A DNA stretch of 64,000 nt from Paraburkholderia hospita (GCF_002902965.1 NZ_CP026107.1:1674001-1738000), one strand, 5' to 3'. Counted from the first letter of the stretch, positions 9,177 to 18,590 are shown. The notes: generated by a model from the sequence alone, not told the origin. Numbers and translations are program-made.

Positions 9177-9812
9177 TCAGCCTGCCTCGCTCGCGTGCTC
9201 GCCGAGAATCTGCTTCGCGTAGCGCACGCCGATGCCGTATGCGCTGTGCGCCTTGAAGATGTCCATGCAGCCTTCGTACGTTTCGCCGCGCGCCCAGTCA
9301 CGTTGCAGTTCGCACATGAACTGCAGCGAGTTCATCGGCACGGCGCCCGCCTGGACGATGCGTTGCACCGCGCGCTCGTGCGCTTCTTCCGTGATGTCAC
9401 CGCATGCGTCCGTCGGCACGTAGATTTCGAAGCCTTCGTTCAACATCTGGATGGTCGGGAAGGTCACGCACACTTCCGTCCACAGACCCGCGATCACGAT
9501 CTTCTTGCGGCCCGTTGCCTTGATGGCGTCACGGAAGCCCTTGTCTTCCCACGAGTTCATCGACGTGCGGTCGATCGGCTTGATCTCCGGAAACACTGCT
9601 TGCACTTCGGGCAGCAGATGGCCGCTGAACGAGTCGGCGGCGATCGTCGTCAGGATGGTCGGCACGTTGAAGAGCTTCGCGGCCTTCGCGAGGATCTGGA
9701 CGTTGTGCAGGACGGTTGTGCGCTCGTGCGAGTGCGTGCCGAAGAACATCTGCGGCTGATGGTCGATAAGCGCGAGCGCGCACGTGTCGGGCGTCAACAG
9801 TTCATGTGCCAT
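9177..9812 (-). CDS. Isochorismatase-family (YcaC-like) cysteine hydrolase
   Basis: A 211-residue protein starting MAHELLTPDTCALALIDHQP. The catalytic triad typical of the family can be read: Asp in ALIDHQPQ near residue 17, a Lys in the middle, and Cys in VIAGLWTEVCVTFP near residue 120. I chose the ATG that follows GGAG by six bases; it begins like YcaC proteins. Members hydrolyse amides or related bonds. It heads the eight-gene run ending at the porin, and its upstream DNA carries a 49-bp element shared with the hydrolase gene at 13132-13974. Confidence 0.88.
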   Translation of the reverse strand: MAHELLTPDTCALALIDHQPQMFFGTHSHERTTVLHNVQILAKAAKLFNVPTILTTIAADSFSGHLLPEVQAVFPEIKPIDRTSMNSWEDKGFRDAIKATGRKKIVIAGLWTEVCVTFPTIQMLNEGFEIYVPTDACGDITEEAHERAVQRIVQAGAVPMNSLQFMCELQRDWARGETYEGCMDIFKAHSAYGIGVRYAKQILGEHASEAG

Positions 9813-9846
9813 GAGTAGCTCCATTTCGCAGGCATGCGAGAGACCC

Positions 9847-9872
9847 GCACGGTTGCCTGAAGGCAGCCGTGC
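9847..9872 (-). promoter_or_regulatory. Leader hairpin before the isochorismatase-like gene
   Basis: GCACGGTTGCC (9847-9857) and GGCAGCCGTGC (9862-9872) form an 11-base stem with one mismatch and a TGAA loop, about 35 bases upstream of the start codon. It would sit in the 5' untranslated region if transcription begins at the predicted -10 near 9994-9999. It may affect mRNA stability or be an operator; no ligand-binding RNA family is recognisable. Confidence 0.4.
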
Positions 9873-9991
9873 TAGCGTCCGGTTAGTGGATGAATCCAGT
9901 CGACGTTGCATCGGCTATGCGGATGCAAACGGTTTCCCCCCGCGGCTTAGGCGCGAGTTTCACAATGCCGTGCGGGCATTTCGACTTGCGA

Positions 9992-10040
9992 GAAGATTAG
10001 TGACGGGCGGACTTAAAGTCCTGATGCGCGCCTTAAACGT
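9992..10040 (-). promoter_or_regulatory. Shared 49-bp promoter element, copy A
   Basis: Read on the minus strand, this segment aligns without gaps to 14043-14091, with 39 of 49 bases identical. It contains two TTTAAG-like half-sites about 20 bases apart (ACGTTTAAG at the 5' end and ACTTTAAGT in the middle). A conserved CTAATCT, a plausible -10, follows where an activator-dependent promoter would have it. Direct half-sites two helical turns apart fit an OmpR/PhoB-type winged helix, and such a regulator is encoded immediately upstream. It would drive the isochorismatase-like operon with a leader of about 175 bases. Confidence 0.6.
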
Positions 10041-10115
10041 TATTAAGCAACGTTATTAAGTGACATCAATAAGTGACATCAATAAGTGACATTAATAAGT
10101 GACGTTATTAAGCGC
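10038..10115. repeat. Six tandem 13-bp AT-rich repeats
   Basis: Six consecutive 13-base units run without interruption: CGTTATTAAGCAA, CGTTATTAAGTGA, CATCAATAAGTGA twice, CATTAATAAGTGA, and CGTTATTAAGCGC. The outer units resemble each other, as do the inner ones. The last unit contains the stop codon of the regulator gene (10108-10110), and the first touches the 49-bp element. AT content is far above the surroundings. The array could hold repeated regulator binding sites or arise from slippage. Confidence 0.8.
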
Positions 10116-12885
10116 GAGACTGAACGGAAGCAACACGCAGCGATGCGCGCGCGGCCGACGCATCGCGCGCAACGGTACGTTCGACGCCGTTGCGCTGTTC
10201 CCAGTCGAGCGATGTCGCGAACCAGCGTTGCGCGTCGTCGTGACGGCCGAGCTTGCACAGCACGTCGCCCTTGATTCTGCACAGCTCGGCGTAGTACCAG
10301 CGCTCGCCATTGTCGTCGGCGTGGCGCAGTGCGTCTTCAATGATGGTGAGTGCTTTCTTGTCACGCGACGCCTTCATCAGCGCGACAGCGAGCTGCCCCT
10401 GCAACGGCGAAAGCTGCGCGAGATAGCCCGTTGCGCGCAGCGTGGAGATCGCGCTCGTCAACAGCTCTATCGAATCAGCTCCCGGCGTTTCGAGTGTCGC
10501 GAGCCATGCGTCGTAGCACGCGCAGCATGCGCTCCAGATCGTGAAGCCAAAACGCGTCGACAGTTCATGCAGCACGTCGATGCCATGACGCGCGGCAGCC
10601 AGATCGCCATTCAGCAGCGCAATCGGCACGAGCGCTTCAACGAGCACATAGCAGATGACGATTTCATGGTCGTACTGCGCGGCCGAATCGAAGCAGCGCG
10701 CGGCGAGATCGTACGCCCCGCCGCGCTCGCCTTGCACCCACCGCACGCGCGCCAGCGTCGCGCGCGCGGCGATGCCATGATCGACGCGAAAGCCCGGCGT
10801 GTGCCAACGGCTCAGCGGCTTTTCTTCGTACGCTTCGATCATCCGCTCGAGCAGTTCGCGTGCGCGCGGCTGGTCGCCCGCGTAGTGCAGCGCGATCCCT
10901 TCGACGCGCCCCGACAGCACGACAAGCGTTGCATCGCCGCTGCTACGCGCGTGATCGCCGAAGCGGCGCGCGAGCATCAGCGCATCGCGAGCGCGTCCGC
11001 TGTACTGATGCCAGTTCCACACGCCCCAGCGCGCCCGCGATGCATAGTCGGCATGACCGGCCTGCATCGCCTCGTTCAGCACGAGCGTCCATGCTTCGCG
11101 CGTTTCCGTCAGCGGACCTTCCGTATAAACGAGCGCGGCGGAGAGCGCCGACATGAGCCGCAAGTGTGCTTCGACAGCGACGCTGCCACCTTCTTGTGCA
11201 TCAGAAGGAACGAAGTGCAGCGCGGCGCGCGCACGGCTGCAACATTCTTCGACCAGCGACAGCTCATATAGATAAGGCACGGTGACAGCCGCGAGCGCAA
11301 TGCCCGTCGCGTGATCGCCACGTTCGCCCAGTGTCCAGTCGAGCGCGGTTCGCAGGTTGCCGAGCTCGCGCGTGAACTCGCCAAGCCATTCGACGACGGG
11401 CCGTTCGTCCCAGCGCTTCTGCGCCGTTTCGAGCATCTGCAGAAACAGTACCGCATGCGCGCCCGCTGCGCGGAGGCGCTCGCCGTTGTCGTCGAGTTGC
11501 TGCAAAGCGTAGGCGCGGGTCGATTCGAGCAAACGATAGCGATACGACGAACCTTCGAAGTCCGTCGTCAGCAACGAGCGCGATACGAGACCGCTCACGG
11601 CATCGAGCGCTTCCATGCGCGTGAGCCCCGCGTGCTCCGCCATCGCGCAAGCGGCGTCGAGTGTGAAGCCGTTGACGAACATGCCGAGCCAGCGCAGCAA
11701 CTTCTGTTCGTCGCAGCTCAACAGACGGTAGCTCCAGTCGAGCGTCGCCTTGAGCGTCTGATGGCGCGGCAAGGCCGTGCGCCGGCCGCCCGTCAGGATG
11801 CGGAAGCGGTCGTCGAGATGCTCGGCCAGCAGGCCGATGCCCAGCAACGCCGCGCGCGACGCCGCCAGTTCGAGCGCGAGCGGAATGCCGTCGAGCCGGC
11901 GGCACACTTCACCCGTCAGACGAATGCTGGTTTCGTCGAGCGAAAAGTGCGCGCCATCGGCTTGCGCGCGTGCCAGAAAGAAACGCACGGCGGCCGTGCG
12001 CAACACATCGGTGCCGGGATCGTCCGGCGTCGGCACGGACAGCGGCGGCACCTGATAGACGATTTCGTCGCGCACGCGCAAGGCTTCGCGGCTCGTCGCC
12101 AGCACGCGCATGCGGCTGCCCGCGCCCGTCAGGGACTCCGCGATGGCGGCCACGATCTCCAGCACTTGCTCGCAGTTGTCGAGCACCACCAGCGCATCGC
12201 GGTCGCGCCATTCGGCAGCGATCTGCGCAAGCGCGGTGCGGCTCGCGGAAAGCCGGCTGCCCATCGCGAACGCGAGCGCGTCGAGCGCCGACGGCGCATC
12301 GCTCACGGCCGCGAGCGGCACGAACACGACGCCATCGGCGAACACGTGCTGGATCGCATGCGCGACTTCGACCGCGAGGCGCGTCTTGCCGATGCCGCCT
12401 GTGCCCACCAGCGTCACGGCCTGATGCACGCGCAGCGCGGCCGCCACGCCGTCGAGCGCATCCTGCCGGCCAATCAGCTCCGGCACGCGGGCGGGCAAAG
12501 GCTGACGTGAAGGTCGCGCGGCGTCAGCGCCGACTGATGCATCCTCTTGCGCGGTGGACGGCACATTGGCGCCGTCGCGCGCGTCGAGGTCGTCATGCAT
12601 GACCAGACGGTAGCCACGGCCGGGCACCGTGCGCAGACGCTCGCGCTCGTCGCCGAACGCACGGCGCAGCGCGGAGATATGAACCTGCAGATTGTTCTTC
12701 TCGACGACCGTGGTCGGCCAGACGACGCGCATGATCTCGTCTTTCGATACGAGTTCGCCGTCGGCGGCGATCAGCAACGCGAGAATGTCGAACGCGCGGC
12801 TGCCGATCGGGACCTTCTGCCCATCGAGACGCACTTCGCGATGATCAAGTGAAATCTCGAGTTGACCGATCTTGATCGTCATCAT
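10108..12885 (-). CDS. Winged-helix/ATPase/TPR transcriptional regulator, paralog 1
   Basis: The 925-residue protein begins with an OmpR-type winged helix (residues 1-95: RAFDILALLIAADGELVSK, then NLQVHISALRRAFGD and VPGRGYRL). An NTPase domain of the STAND/AfsR-like kind follows, with Walker A GTGGIGKT at 161-168, Walker B LVVLDNCEQVL near 235, and LPRHQTLKATLDWSY near 410. The remainder, to the C-terminus, is helical and TPR-like. Such proteins are signal-integrating activators. I start at the ATG pair that matches the N-termini of its two paralogs; an upstream TTG is less likely. The likely target is the shared element just downstream. Confidence 0.87.
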   Translation of the reverse strand: MMTIKIGQLEISLDHREVRLDGQKVPIGSRAFDILALLIAADGELVSKDEIMRVVWPTTVVEKNNLQVHISALRRAFGDERERLRTVPGRGYRLVMHDDLDARDGANVPSTAQEDASVGADAARPSRQPLPARVPELIGRQDALDGVAAALRVHQAVTLVGTGGIGKTRLAVEVAHAIQHVFADGVVFVPLAAVSDAPSALDALAFAMGSRLSASRTALAQIAAEWRDRDALVVLDNCEQVLEIVAAIAESLTGAGSRMRVLATSREALRVRDEIVYQVPPLSVPTPDDPGTDVLRTAAVRFFLARAQADGAHFSLDETSIRLTGEVCRRLDGIPLALELAASRAALLGIGLLAEHLDDRFRILTGGRRTALPRHQTLKATLDWSYRLLSCDEQKLLRWLGMFVNGFTLDAACAMAEHAGLTRMEALDAVSGLVSRSLLTTDFEGSSYRYRLLESTRAYALQQLDDNGERLRAAGAHAVLFLQMLETAQKRWDERPVVEWLGEFTRELGNLRTALDWTLGERGDHATGIALAAVTVPYLYELSLVEECCSRARAALHFVPSDAQEGGSVAVEAHLRLMSALSAALVYTEGPLTETREAWTLVLNEAMQAGHADYASRARWGVWNWHQYSGRARDALMLARRFGDHARSSGDATLVVLSGRVEGIALHYAGDQPRARELLERMIEAYEEKPLSRWHTPGFRVDHGIAARATLARVRWVQGERGGAYDLAARCFDSAAQYDHEIVICYVLVEALVPIALLNGDLAAARHGIDVLHELSTRFGFTIWSACCACYDAWLATLETPGADSIELLTSAISTLRATGYLAQLSPLQGQLAVALMKASRDKKALTIIEDALRHADDNGERWYYAELCRIKGDVLCKLGRHDDAQRWFATSLDWEQRNGVERTVARDASAARASLRVASVQSRA

Positions 12886-13045
12886 CTGAAGAGGTGATGT
12901 TGAGGACTGTGGAACTCTCAACGGCCGTTACGCAACGTTGAAACACTCACACTATACGATGCCATATCGACATGAGCTGTGACGATTCAGCCATGACGGC
13001 ACGAAACGACCAACGGGACCGACTGCAAAGCAGTGTACAACGAAC

Positions 13046-13075
13046 AAAAGCCGCCCGGCATGCCTGACGGGCGGC
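13046..13075 (-). terminator. Rho-independent terminator of the hydrolase gene
   Basis: GCCGCCCG (13050-13057) pairs with CGGGCGGC (13068-13075) over a 10-base loop. On the minus strand the stem is followed by TTTTGTT. It lies 57 bases after the stop of the alpha/beta hydrolase gene and before the regulator gene at 12885, so the two are probably transcribed separately. Confidence 0.72.
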
Positions 13076-13131
13076 GTTCTCGATGCTTTGCTTCATGCAC
13101 GCCGATGCGCGCGCCGCGAATGCCCGGCTGG

Positions 13132-13974
13132 TTACTGCTTCAGGAACGACAACAGGTCGGCATTCACCTGCTCGACATGCGTGCTGCACATGCCGTGCGG
13201 TGCGCCTGCATAGACCTTCAGCGTCGCGTTCTTCACGAGCTTCGACGCCAGCTTCGCCGAAGCGTCGATCGGCACGATCTGATCGTCGTCGCCGTGCAGG
13301 AAGAGCGTGGGCACGTCGATCTTCTTCAGGTCATCCGTATAGTCGACTTCGGAGAACTGCCTGATGCACTCGTACTGGCCTTTGATCGAACCTGCCATGC
13401 CCTGACGCCAGAAGTCCTGGATCAGCCCTTGCGAGACCTGCGCGTCGGGACGGTTGAACCCGTAGAACGGCGTCGCGAGATCGAGGTAGAACTGCGAGCG
13501 GTTGGCGGCAACGCCCGCGCGAATGCCGTCGAACACGGACATCGGCAGACCGCCCGGATGGTCGGCCGTCTTCAGCATCAGCGGCGGCACGGCGCCGATC
13601 AGCACGGCCTTCGCGACACGCTTCGAGCCATGACGGCCAATGTAATGCGCGACTTCGCCGCCGCCCGTCGAATGGCCCACCAGCATCGCGTTCGTCACGT
13701 CGAGCGCATCGAGCACGGCGGCGAGATCGTCGGCGTAGGTGTCCATGTCGTTGCCGCCCGAAGCCTGGCCTGAACGGCCATGTCCGCGACGGTCGTGCGC
13801 GATTACACGATAGCCCTGGTTCACGAGGAACAGCATCTGCGGGTCCCATGCATCGGCGGACAGCGGCCAGCCGTGCGAGAAGACGACGGGCGTGCCCGTG
13901 CCCCAGTCCTTGAAGAAGATGTCCGTGCCGTCCTTCGCCTTCACGAAGTTGTCACGCTGATTGTGCGCGCTCAT
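13132..13974 (-). CDS. Alpha/beta hydrolase of the cofactor-free chloroperoxidase/arylesterase type
   Basis: 280 residues, typical for this family. [15 protein letters not shown] forms the oxyanion region, [17 protein letters not shown] carries the nucleophile Ser102, GDDDQIVPI the acid, and GAPHGM the histidine. Non-heme chloroperoxidases and aryl esterases of this group hydrolyse small esters and can form peracids. There is no signal peptide. It has its own terminator downstream, and upstream it carries the 49-bp element shared with the isochorismatase-like gene. It lies next to regulator paralog 2, which probably controls it. The true substrate is unknown. Confidence 0.9.
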   Translation of the reverse strand: MSAHNQRDNFVKAKDGTDIFFKDWGTGTPVVFSHGWPLSADAWDPQMLFLVNQGYRVIAHDRRGHGRSGQASGGNDMDTYADDLAAVLDALDVTNAMLVGHSTGGGEVAHYIGRHGSKRVAKAVLIGAVPPLMLKTADHPGGLPMSVFDGIRAGVAANRSQFYLDLATPFYGFNRPDAQVSQGLIQDFWRQGMAGSIKGQYECIRQFSEVDYTDDLKKIDVPTLFLHGDDDQIVPIDASAKLASKLVKNATLKVYAGAPHGMCSTHVEQVNADLLSFLKQ

Positions 13975-14042
13975 TCATTGTTCTCCGTCGTTGCGTCGCA
14001 TCGCGCACGCTGGCGCGGCGCGGGTCTGGTGTCAGAAGAGAC

Positions 14043-14091
14043 GGAGCTTAGCGAGGTGCGCAGTCAAAGTCCTTATGCGCGGCTTAAACGT
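14043..14091 (-). promoter_or_regulatory. Shared 49-bp promoter element, copy B
   Basis: This is the partner of 9992-10040, identical at 39 of 49 positions with no gaps. On the minus strand it has ACGTTTAAG, then GGACTTTGACT about 20 bases later, then CTAAGCT as a possible -10. That -10 is about 70 bases before the hydrolase start codon, a normal leader length. It follows directly after regulator paralog 2 in the minus-strand order, just as copy A follows paralog 1. Confidence 0.62.
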
Positions 14092-14216
14092 CCTGAACGG
14101 AACCTTGCGCGCTTGATGGAATGAATGCTTCAGCAGGCGCGCGTCGCACTCGCGAGCACGCGTCTGCGGAGATTAATAAATTTTCAGGCGGATTCAAACC
14201 CGGGTGATCGTTCTCG

Positions 14217-17147
14217 TCAAACGCCGTTGACCATCACTGGCTGGCCGTTGTCTGCATCGAGTGACGGACGCGTGTCATGCGTCAGATGCAGAAGCACGGC
14301 AAGCCGTCTGATATCGGGCGCGCCCGATTGCAGGTCGACGCGCTTCGACACGTCGGCCAGCAGCGATGCCGCCCGCGCCGTCTCGCCGCGTTCGAGCAGA
14401 TGGTCCGCGAAGTTCAGCACGGCGCGCAGTTCGAGCATCGGCGCATGCTGCTCTCTGGCCGTCTGCATCGCGTCGAGCAGGTGGCGGCGTGCTTCCGTTT
14501 CGAACTCGTCGGCCATCGACGCGCGCCCGTTCGACTGGATCACGCGCGATTGCTCCAGCGTCGTCACGCCCATCACGCGCTGCAGTTCAGCGATGAAGAA
14601 ATGCTCGCCATGCGCGTTGCAGAACTCGAGCGCCTCCTCGAGCTTGAGGCGCGCTTCGGCGATGCGCCCCGTTCTCGCCATCGCTTCCGCGCAAATGGCG
14701 ATCACGGGCGTCAGCACTCGCCGGAAGCCGCACGACAACAACCGTTGCAGCGCGGGTTCGAGCTTTGCCAGGCCGGCGTGCGGGTGTCCCTGCAGAATGT
14801 CGAGGTGTCCCGCGTGGCACTCGCCGTACGCCTGCCATATCTCGAAGCGATTCAACGCGACCTGCGATCGCAGCACTGCGAGATAGCGCGCTGCCATTTC
14901 GAGCTCGCCGCATTGCAGCGCCAACGGCACGGCAGCGACGGCGAGCACGTGACTCAGCGAAGGCTCCAGCATGTCAGGCCGGATCGAATTGACGACGTTC
15001 TCGACCAGTTGCATCGCCCGCTCGGGATGCCCCTGCATCCACACGATCCGCGCAAGCGTGCCGTTGCCGAACGTGAACGGATCGACGGCAACGCCAAGGC
15101 TGCCGGGCGCGATCGGCCCGAGTTCGGTCAGCGCGGCGATCGCCCGCTCCAGCCGCACGCGCGCCTGTTCGTGCTCACCAAAGCAATGCAGCGACACGGC
15201 GATCATCTCTGCCGCGAGAATCTGCTGCCATGGCGTGCCGCAGCGTTCGGCAAAGGCCTGAAAGCGCGTCGCGAAGCGGAACGACGCGTGAATGTCGGAC
15301 GATGCGAGCATCGAGTTCCATGCGCCCCACAGCGCGCGCGCCTCGAACGCATCGTCGCGTGCCTGGCGCGCGAGCACCAGCACGCGCTTCCACAAGGGGC
15401 CCGCCTCGCGCACCGCGCCGCCCGTGTGCAGCAGCGTCGACGCATACGCGGAACACAGGCGCATTTCACACAGCGTATCGACGGAACCGGGCGGCAGTGC
15501 ATCGAGCGCGGCCAGCGCGCGGCCCGAACGTTCATAGCATTCGTGCAGCAGCGGACCTTGCAGCAGCGTCCCCACCAGCGAGCCCGCCAGCGCGACGCCG
15601 AGCGCGGGATTGCCGCCCGGCGAGAAAGCCCATTCGAACGCGGCGCGCGCGTCGTCGAGCGCAAGACGCGGCTCGGTGTTAGCGAGGCCCTGCGCAGCAC
15701 CGCTGACCGACACCTTGCCGTGCTCGATCCGCTCCTGCAGATAGTGCATGTGACGGGTCGCGATGCGCTGCAGCTCGCCCTCATCGCGCAGCTTCTCCAT
15801 CGCGTACGCACGCGTCGATTCCGTCAGCCGGTATTGCGCAATGGCGCCGCGGAACTCGACGCTCAACAGCGACTTGGCGGTCAGTTCGCTCAGGCTCGAA
15901 ATGACGGAGGCGATCGGCATGTCCGGCTCGGTCGCGACCGTGCAGACGGCGTCGAATGTGAAGGCGCCGGCGAAGAAACCGAGCCGCCTGAACAACATAC
16001 GCGAAGTCGTGTCGAGCAGCGCGTAGCTCCAGTCGAAGGTCGCGCGCAAGGTCTGATGGCGCGGCAGCGCGGAACGCAGCCCGCCCGTCAGCAGGTTCAG
16101 GCGGTCGTCCAGACGCGAGGCCACGCCTTCTACGCCCAGCGTCGCCACGCGCGCGGCAGCCAGTTCAATGGCAAGCGGCAAACCTTCCAGCCGCCGGCAG
16201 ATTTCGCCGACCAGACGGATCGCGTTTTCATCGGCGCCGCATTCGGGCGCAACCGATTTCGCGCGGTTCAGGAACAGTTCGACGGCCGAATGCGCGAGGA
16301 TCGCATCGGTGGATGCACCGCTCGCGGGCACTGTCAGCGGTTCGACGCGAAACACGGACTCGGCCCAGATATGCAGCGGCTCGCGGCTCGTCACGAGCAC
16401 ACGCAGCGCCGGATTGCGCGCGGCCAGCGCTTCGACGAGACTCGCGACCACGTCGATCACGTGCTCGGCGTTGTCGAGCACGAGCACACACGGCGCGGCG
16501 GCGATCACGTCGGCGAGACTTTCCTGCGTCAGGTATTCATCGGATGCATCAATCCGCAATGCGCCCGCCAGCGCCTTGAGCACGGTGTCGCGCGTCGAGG
16601 CTTTGGCCAGTTCGACGAAGCACACCGGCTCGTTGACATGGTCGCCCACGGGTTCGCGCATGGCCCGCGCGACATGGACGGCCAGACAGGTCTTGCCGAT
16701 GCCGCCCGCACCGACCAGCGTGACGACGGACGCATGGCCAAGCCGCTCGACGATCTGCGCGACCTCGCCCTGACGCCCAACCAGCGTCGTGGCGCAAGCA
16801 GGCAGCCCGCCGCCGTTCGCGAGCGGCCCGCCCTGCCGTTCCGGCGCACGCGCGTGGCGGTTCTCCGAAACGAGCAGATAGCCGCGCCCCGGCACAGTCT
16901 TGATGAGTTCGCGGTCCGCGCCGAACAGCTTGCGCAACGCGGCGATATGCACCTGCAGCCGGTTCTCCTCGACGATCGAGCCGGGCCACACGGCATCCAT
17001 GATGGCGTCCTTCGACACGATGCCGCCGTCCGCGCGATACAGCACCTCGAGAATGTCAAAGGCACGTGCGCCGATCCGCACCGAGCGGCCGTGCTGACGA
17101 ATCTCTCGCTGTTCGAAGTTGACGAGCAATGTGCCAATCTGAATCAT
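14217..17147 (-). CDS. Winged-helix/ATPase/TPR transcriptional regulator, paralog 2
   Basis: 976 residues with the same architecture as the gene at 10108-12885: winged helix at residues 1-95 (RAFDILEVLYRADGGIVSK, VPGRGYLLVSE), a P-loop GAGGIGKT near 165, Walker B VLVLDNAEHVIDV near 235, LPRHQTLRATFDWSY near 390, then a long TPR-like region with a C-terminal extension. The ATG follows GGAGG at six bases, which fixes the N-terminus. Between this gene and the downstream hydrolase lies copy B of the shared element. It probably activates that hydrolase; the ligand sensed is unknown. Confidence 0.88.
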   Translation of the reverse strand: MIQIGTLLVNFEQREIRQHGRSVRIGARAFDILEVLYRADGGIVSKDAIMDAVWPGSIVEENRLQVHIAALRKLFGADRELIKTVPGRGYLLVSENRHARAPERQGGPLANGGGLPACATTLVGRQGEVAQIVERLGHASVVTLVGAGGIGKTCLAVHVARAMREPVGDHVNEPVCFVELAKASTRDTVLKALAGALRIDASDEYLTQESLADVIAAAPCVLVLDNAEHVIDVVASLVEALAARNPALRVLVTSREPLHIWAESVFRVEPLTVPASGASTDAILAHSAVELFLNRAKSVAPECGADENAIRLVGEICRRLEGLPLAIELAAARVATLGVEGVASRLDDRLNLLTGGLRSALPRHQTLRATFDWSYALLDTTSRMLFRRLGFFAGAFTFDAVCTVATEPDMPIASVISSLSELTAKSLLSVEFRGAIAQYRLTESTRAYAMEKLRDEGELQRIATRHMHYLQERIEHGKVSVSGAAQGLANTEPRLALDDARAAFEWAFSPGGNPALGVALAGSLVGTLLQGPLLHECYERSGRALAALDALPPGSVDTLCEMRLCSAYASTLLHTGGAVREAGPLWKRVLVLARQARDDAFEARALWGAWNSMLASSDIHASFRFATRFQAFAERCGTPWQQILAAEMIAVSLHCFGEHEQARVRLERAIAALTELGPIAPGSLGVAVDPFTFGNGTLARIVWMQGHPERAMQLVENVVNSIRPDMLEPSLSHVLAVAAVPLALQCGELEMAARYLAVLRSQVALNRFEIWQAYGECHAGHLDILQGHPHAGLAKLEPALQRLLSCGFRRVLTPVIAICAEAMARTGRIAEARLKLEEALEFCNAHGEHFFIAELQRVMGVTTLEQSRVIQSNGRASMADEFETEARRHLLDAMQTAREQHAPMLELRAVLNFADHLLERGETARAASLLADVSKRVDLQSGAPDIRRLAVLLHLTHDTRPSLDADNGQPVMVNGV

Positions 17148-17654
17148 GGCCGCCTCCAGGAAACGCTGTGCGCGGGTTCGATTGAACGATGGGGTGCACC
17201 TGGTTGAAGGTCGAAGATCGGGTGCGTCAAGTTTTCGCTATGTGCGTGGGTATTGCGTAGTTATCGCGTGGTTGTCGGCTTGCGCGCATCGCGCCGCGAC
17301 GTTGCTCAAAGATTGGGCTGTGTCGATCACGCAAAGGACTGGCTGAAAGAGGATATAGGTCCGAATTGTAAACAGGCTGTAACGGCGTGTCTTGAATAAT
17401 AGTGATCTAATATGAATTTGTGCGGTCTTTTTTACCGTTATGAGGATCACATCACATCCTGGTGCATAGGCAGCAAGTCAAGGCCCGAACGGCGGCAAAT
17501 TCCGCCAGAATACGGCCCCTCCTGAATCAAATGAATCAACCTGCGATAAAACATAAACGCGGCCAGCCTGTTTTGAATATTTATCGCCAGTCGCTTCCGT
17601 GTAAACTGGCCGGATTATGTTTCGCGCGCAATGCATGAATTGAGGACGTTGCTC
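17148..17654. other. 507-base AT-richer gap upstream of an AraC gene
   Basis: No credible coding frame on either strand. The segment is visibly richer in A and T than its neighbours, especially 17350-17460 and 17540-17640, and separates two divergently transcribed regulator genes. Promoters for both probably lie here, but I could not fix a convincing -35/-10 pair. An upstream ATG for the AraC gene exists at 17631. Confidence 0.5.
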
Positions 17655-18569
17655 ATGTCGACTTACGCACATCCCGCAGCGGCCGCGCCACCCAAGCCAA
17701 AGGACGCGCTCGGACGCGTGTCGAGCAAATTACGCAAGGACATTGAATTAGATATTGGCGACATCCGTTTCTATCGCAAGTGCATGGACGAAGCGCATCT
17801 GGATCGCGTCGCCATGCCGGCATGCGACCGGGGCTTTCTGGTCGGCATATCGCTGAACAGCGGGCATCGGCGGAATATTTTTAACGGCGAGCGACTCATC
17901 GCGAAACGGTTTGAAGCGGATTCGATTTATATCCGCGATTTCTCAGAAGATTATCGCGCTGATCTATATGGGAATTTCGACTTCGTGCTGGTCGAATTAT
18001 CGCGTGCATTCTTCACACGACTCAGCGACGAATTCGGCGGCCCCGGCATCGACGGGCTGACCTGCGCGGTCGAACAGAAAGACCCCGTGCTCGGTCATCT
18101 CGCGCGTGCGCTGGACAGCAATCTCGCCCACTACGGCGCCATCGATTCGCTGTTCGCCGAGCAGATGGGCGTGATCGTCGGCACGCACCTCGCGCAGCGC
18201 TACGGCAATCTGCGCGATCGCCGGCCGCGTGCGAAAGGCGCGCTGTCTCACGTGCATGAAGCGCGTGCCAAAGAATTACTGATCGAGCGGTCGCGGCAAG
18301 GCGCGTCCATCGCCGATGTCGCCAGCGAATGCAACCTGTCGCGCGGCTATTTCATCCGGGCGTTTTCCCGCGCCACCGGGCGCACGCCGCATCAATGGCT
18401 GCTCGAACAACGCATCGGCGAAGCGCGGCAACTGATCGAAGCCACCGAGCTGACGCTGACGGAAATCGCGAGCTTCTGCGGCTTCGCGGACCAGAGCCAT
18501 CTGAACCGCCTGTTCCTGAAGGCGACGGGCACGTCGCCGGGCGCCTGGCGGCGCGCAGCCGGGCGTTAG
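17655..18569 (+). CDS. AraC-family transcriptional regulator
   Basis: 304 residues from the ATG preceded by GAGGAC; an in-frame ATG eight codons upstream lacks a ribosome site. The C-terminal 100 residues hold the double helix-turn-helix: GASIADVASECNLSRGYFIR near 215-235, the conserved RQLIEATELTLTEIASFCGF, then QSHLNRLFLKATGTSPGAWR. The N-terminal 180 residues should bind the effector but match no family I recognise. It converges with the HlyD gene, with only 21 bases between them. Its targets are unclear; the efflux operon is one possibility. Confidence 0.85.
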   Translation: MSTYAHPAAAAPPKPKDALGRVSSKLRKDIELDIGDIRFYRKCMDEAHLDRVAMPACDRGFLVGISLNSGHRRNIFNGERLIAKRFEADSIYIRDFSEDYRADLYGNFDFVLVELSRAFFTRLSDEFGGPGIDGLTCAVEQKDPVLGHLARALDSNLAHYGAIDSLFAEQMGVIVGTHLAQRYGNLRDRRPRAKGALSHVHEARAKELLIERSRQGASIADVASECNLSRGYFIRAFSRATGRTPHQWLLEQRIGEARQLIEATELTLTEIASFCGFADQSHLNRLFLKATGTSPGAWRRAAGR

Positions 18570-18590
18570 ATCGCCCCGCCCTTAAGGCAC

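Noticed and set aside
14277..17207. A 976-codon plus-strand open frame opposite regulator paralog 2
   Set aside because: Mirror of a real gene; low-complexity Arg/Gln/His content without recognisable motifs. The same applies to 24715-27747 opposite paralog 3.
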